Of a stretch of DNA of 64,000 bases, positions 63,836 through 64,000 are shown one piece after another. The translations under genes and the position numbers were made by a program. Each line of letters begins with the position of its first letter. The first letter of the stretch is position 1. This stretch comes from Limnohabitans sp. 15K (GTDB lineage: Bacteria > Pseudomonadota > Gammaproteobacteria > Burkholderiales > Burkholderiaceae_C): the NCBI RefSeq assembly GCF_002778285.1, contig NZ_NESM01000003.1:124001-188000 (forward strand). Direction: 5' to 3'. The notes below the pieces were generated by a model. That model was not told the origin of the DNA and did no database searches. It saw only the letters and a program-made list of their open reading frames with translations.

Positions 63836-64000
63836 ACCAGCTGTTCCAGTGCAAAGGTGTCAAACGCCGATTCGCGTTGGCGGATCAGGTGGGCCTGGGT
63901 GCCGTCCACCAAAATCTCGGCGGCGCGACCACGGGTGTTGTAATTGCTGGCCATGCTCATGCAGTAAGCGCCCGCCGACAGCACGGCCAGCGTGTCACCG
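63832..64000 (-). CDS. lysA: Diaminopimelate decarboxylase, C-terminal end (partial)
   Basis: The minus strand from the window edge encodes ~55 residues: GDTLAVLSAGAYCMSMASNY, then NTRGRAAEILVDG, then LIRQRESAFD and the stop at 63832. AGAYCMSMASNYN is the diagnostic C-terminal PLP/substrate block of LysA, with the conserved Tyr. The N-terminal part lies beyond 64000. LysA makes lysine from meso-diaminopimelate. Confidence 0.93.
   Translation of the reverse strand, partial: GDTLAVLSAGAYCMSMASNYNTRGRAAEILVDGTQAHLIRQRESAFDTFALEQLV

Overview
The window looks like chromosomal DNA of a betaproteobacterium in the order Burkholderiales, most likely family Comamonadaceae (Limnohabitans/Rhodoferax-like). 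This rests on gene content and order: System II cytochrome c biogenesis (resB-ccsB) beside cytochrome c4 and engB, several Bug-type tripartite tricarboxylate transporter (TTT) binding proteins, Burkholderiales-type trimeric porins, a stand-alone second infA, a hexR-zwf // tal-pgi sugar cluster, and a CIRCE-controlled groESL. Genus assignment is inference. No phage, insertion sequence, CRISPR array, rRNA or tRNA gene was recognised. Coding density is high and most gene pairs are coupled or overlapping.

Layout. 1-4.2 kb: a MidA-like methyltransferase (cut by the window edge), DUF2905, a small conserved-looking ORF, infA, trxC, cca, a GST. 4.3-7.7 kb: a three-gene minus-strand run (NDUFA9-like reductase, DUF2817 carboxypeptidase-like protein, M20 amidohydrolase) next to a 23-bp inverted repeat. 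7.8-11.6 kb: a secreted small protein, a CapA-like phosphatase, a cytoplasmic molybdopterin oxidoreductase and a PHA-system protein. 11.6-17.1 kb: slt, 5-formyl-THF cyclo-ligase, TetR regulator, a metallo-beta-lactamase-fold protein that has lost metal ligands, OsmC, coq7. 17.1-20.5 kb: two tandem porins with duplicated 3' stem-loops and an SGNH hydrolase. 20.5-23.6 kb: divergent glpK/glpD. 25.5-33.9 kb: a peptide/opine-type ABC importer operon carrying two binding proteins and an M20 hydrolase. 33.9-40.2 kb: a TTT transporter (tctCBA plus an extra Bug protein) divergent from its likely TctDE two-component system. 40.3-45.2 kb: hexR-zwf and tal-pgi. 45.4-49.8 kb: a periplasmic Cache protein, a poly-HAMP chemoreceptor, a membrane-cupredoxin fusion and a ModA-like binding protein. 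49.9-52.2 kb: groESL with terminator, promoter and CIRCE. 52.2-55.8 kb: two lipid A-type acyltransferases, an epoxide-hydrolase-like enzyme, engB. 55.8-64 kb: cytochrome c4, resB, ccsB, a histidine kinase with a receiver-only regulator, msrPQ, and the 3' end of lysA.

How the genes work together. The cell appears to be an aerobic heterotroph that scavenges small organic molecules (glycerol, peptides/amido compounds, carboxylates) and feeds sugar phosphates through the oxidative pentose phosphate/Entner-Doudoroff side of metabolism. The last 8 kb is a periplasmic redox block: heme attachment to c-type cytochromes, a membrane kinase with a stand-alone receiver, and repair of oxidised periplasmic methionine using quinol electrons through MsrQ.

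The strongest non-gene signals are a REP family (one single copy, one inverted doublet) with compensatory stem changes, the 23-bp inverted repeat at 4295-4368, several strong stem-loops without U-tracts sitting on convergent stop codons, and direct repeats with an 11-bp period in the tctC/tctD intergenic region. I did not find a clearly new defence or biosynthetic system. The best candidates for new biology are the membrane-cupredoxin fusion, the soluble-Cache/poly-HAMP pair, the kinase/receiver pair beside msrPQ, and the hydrolase embedded in the peptide importer operon.
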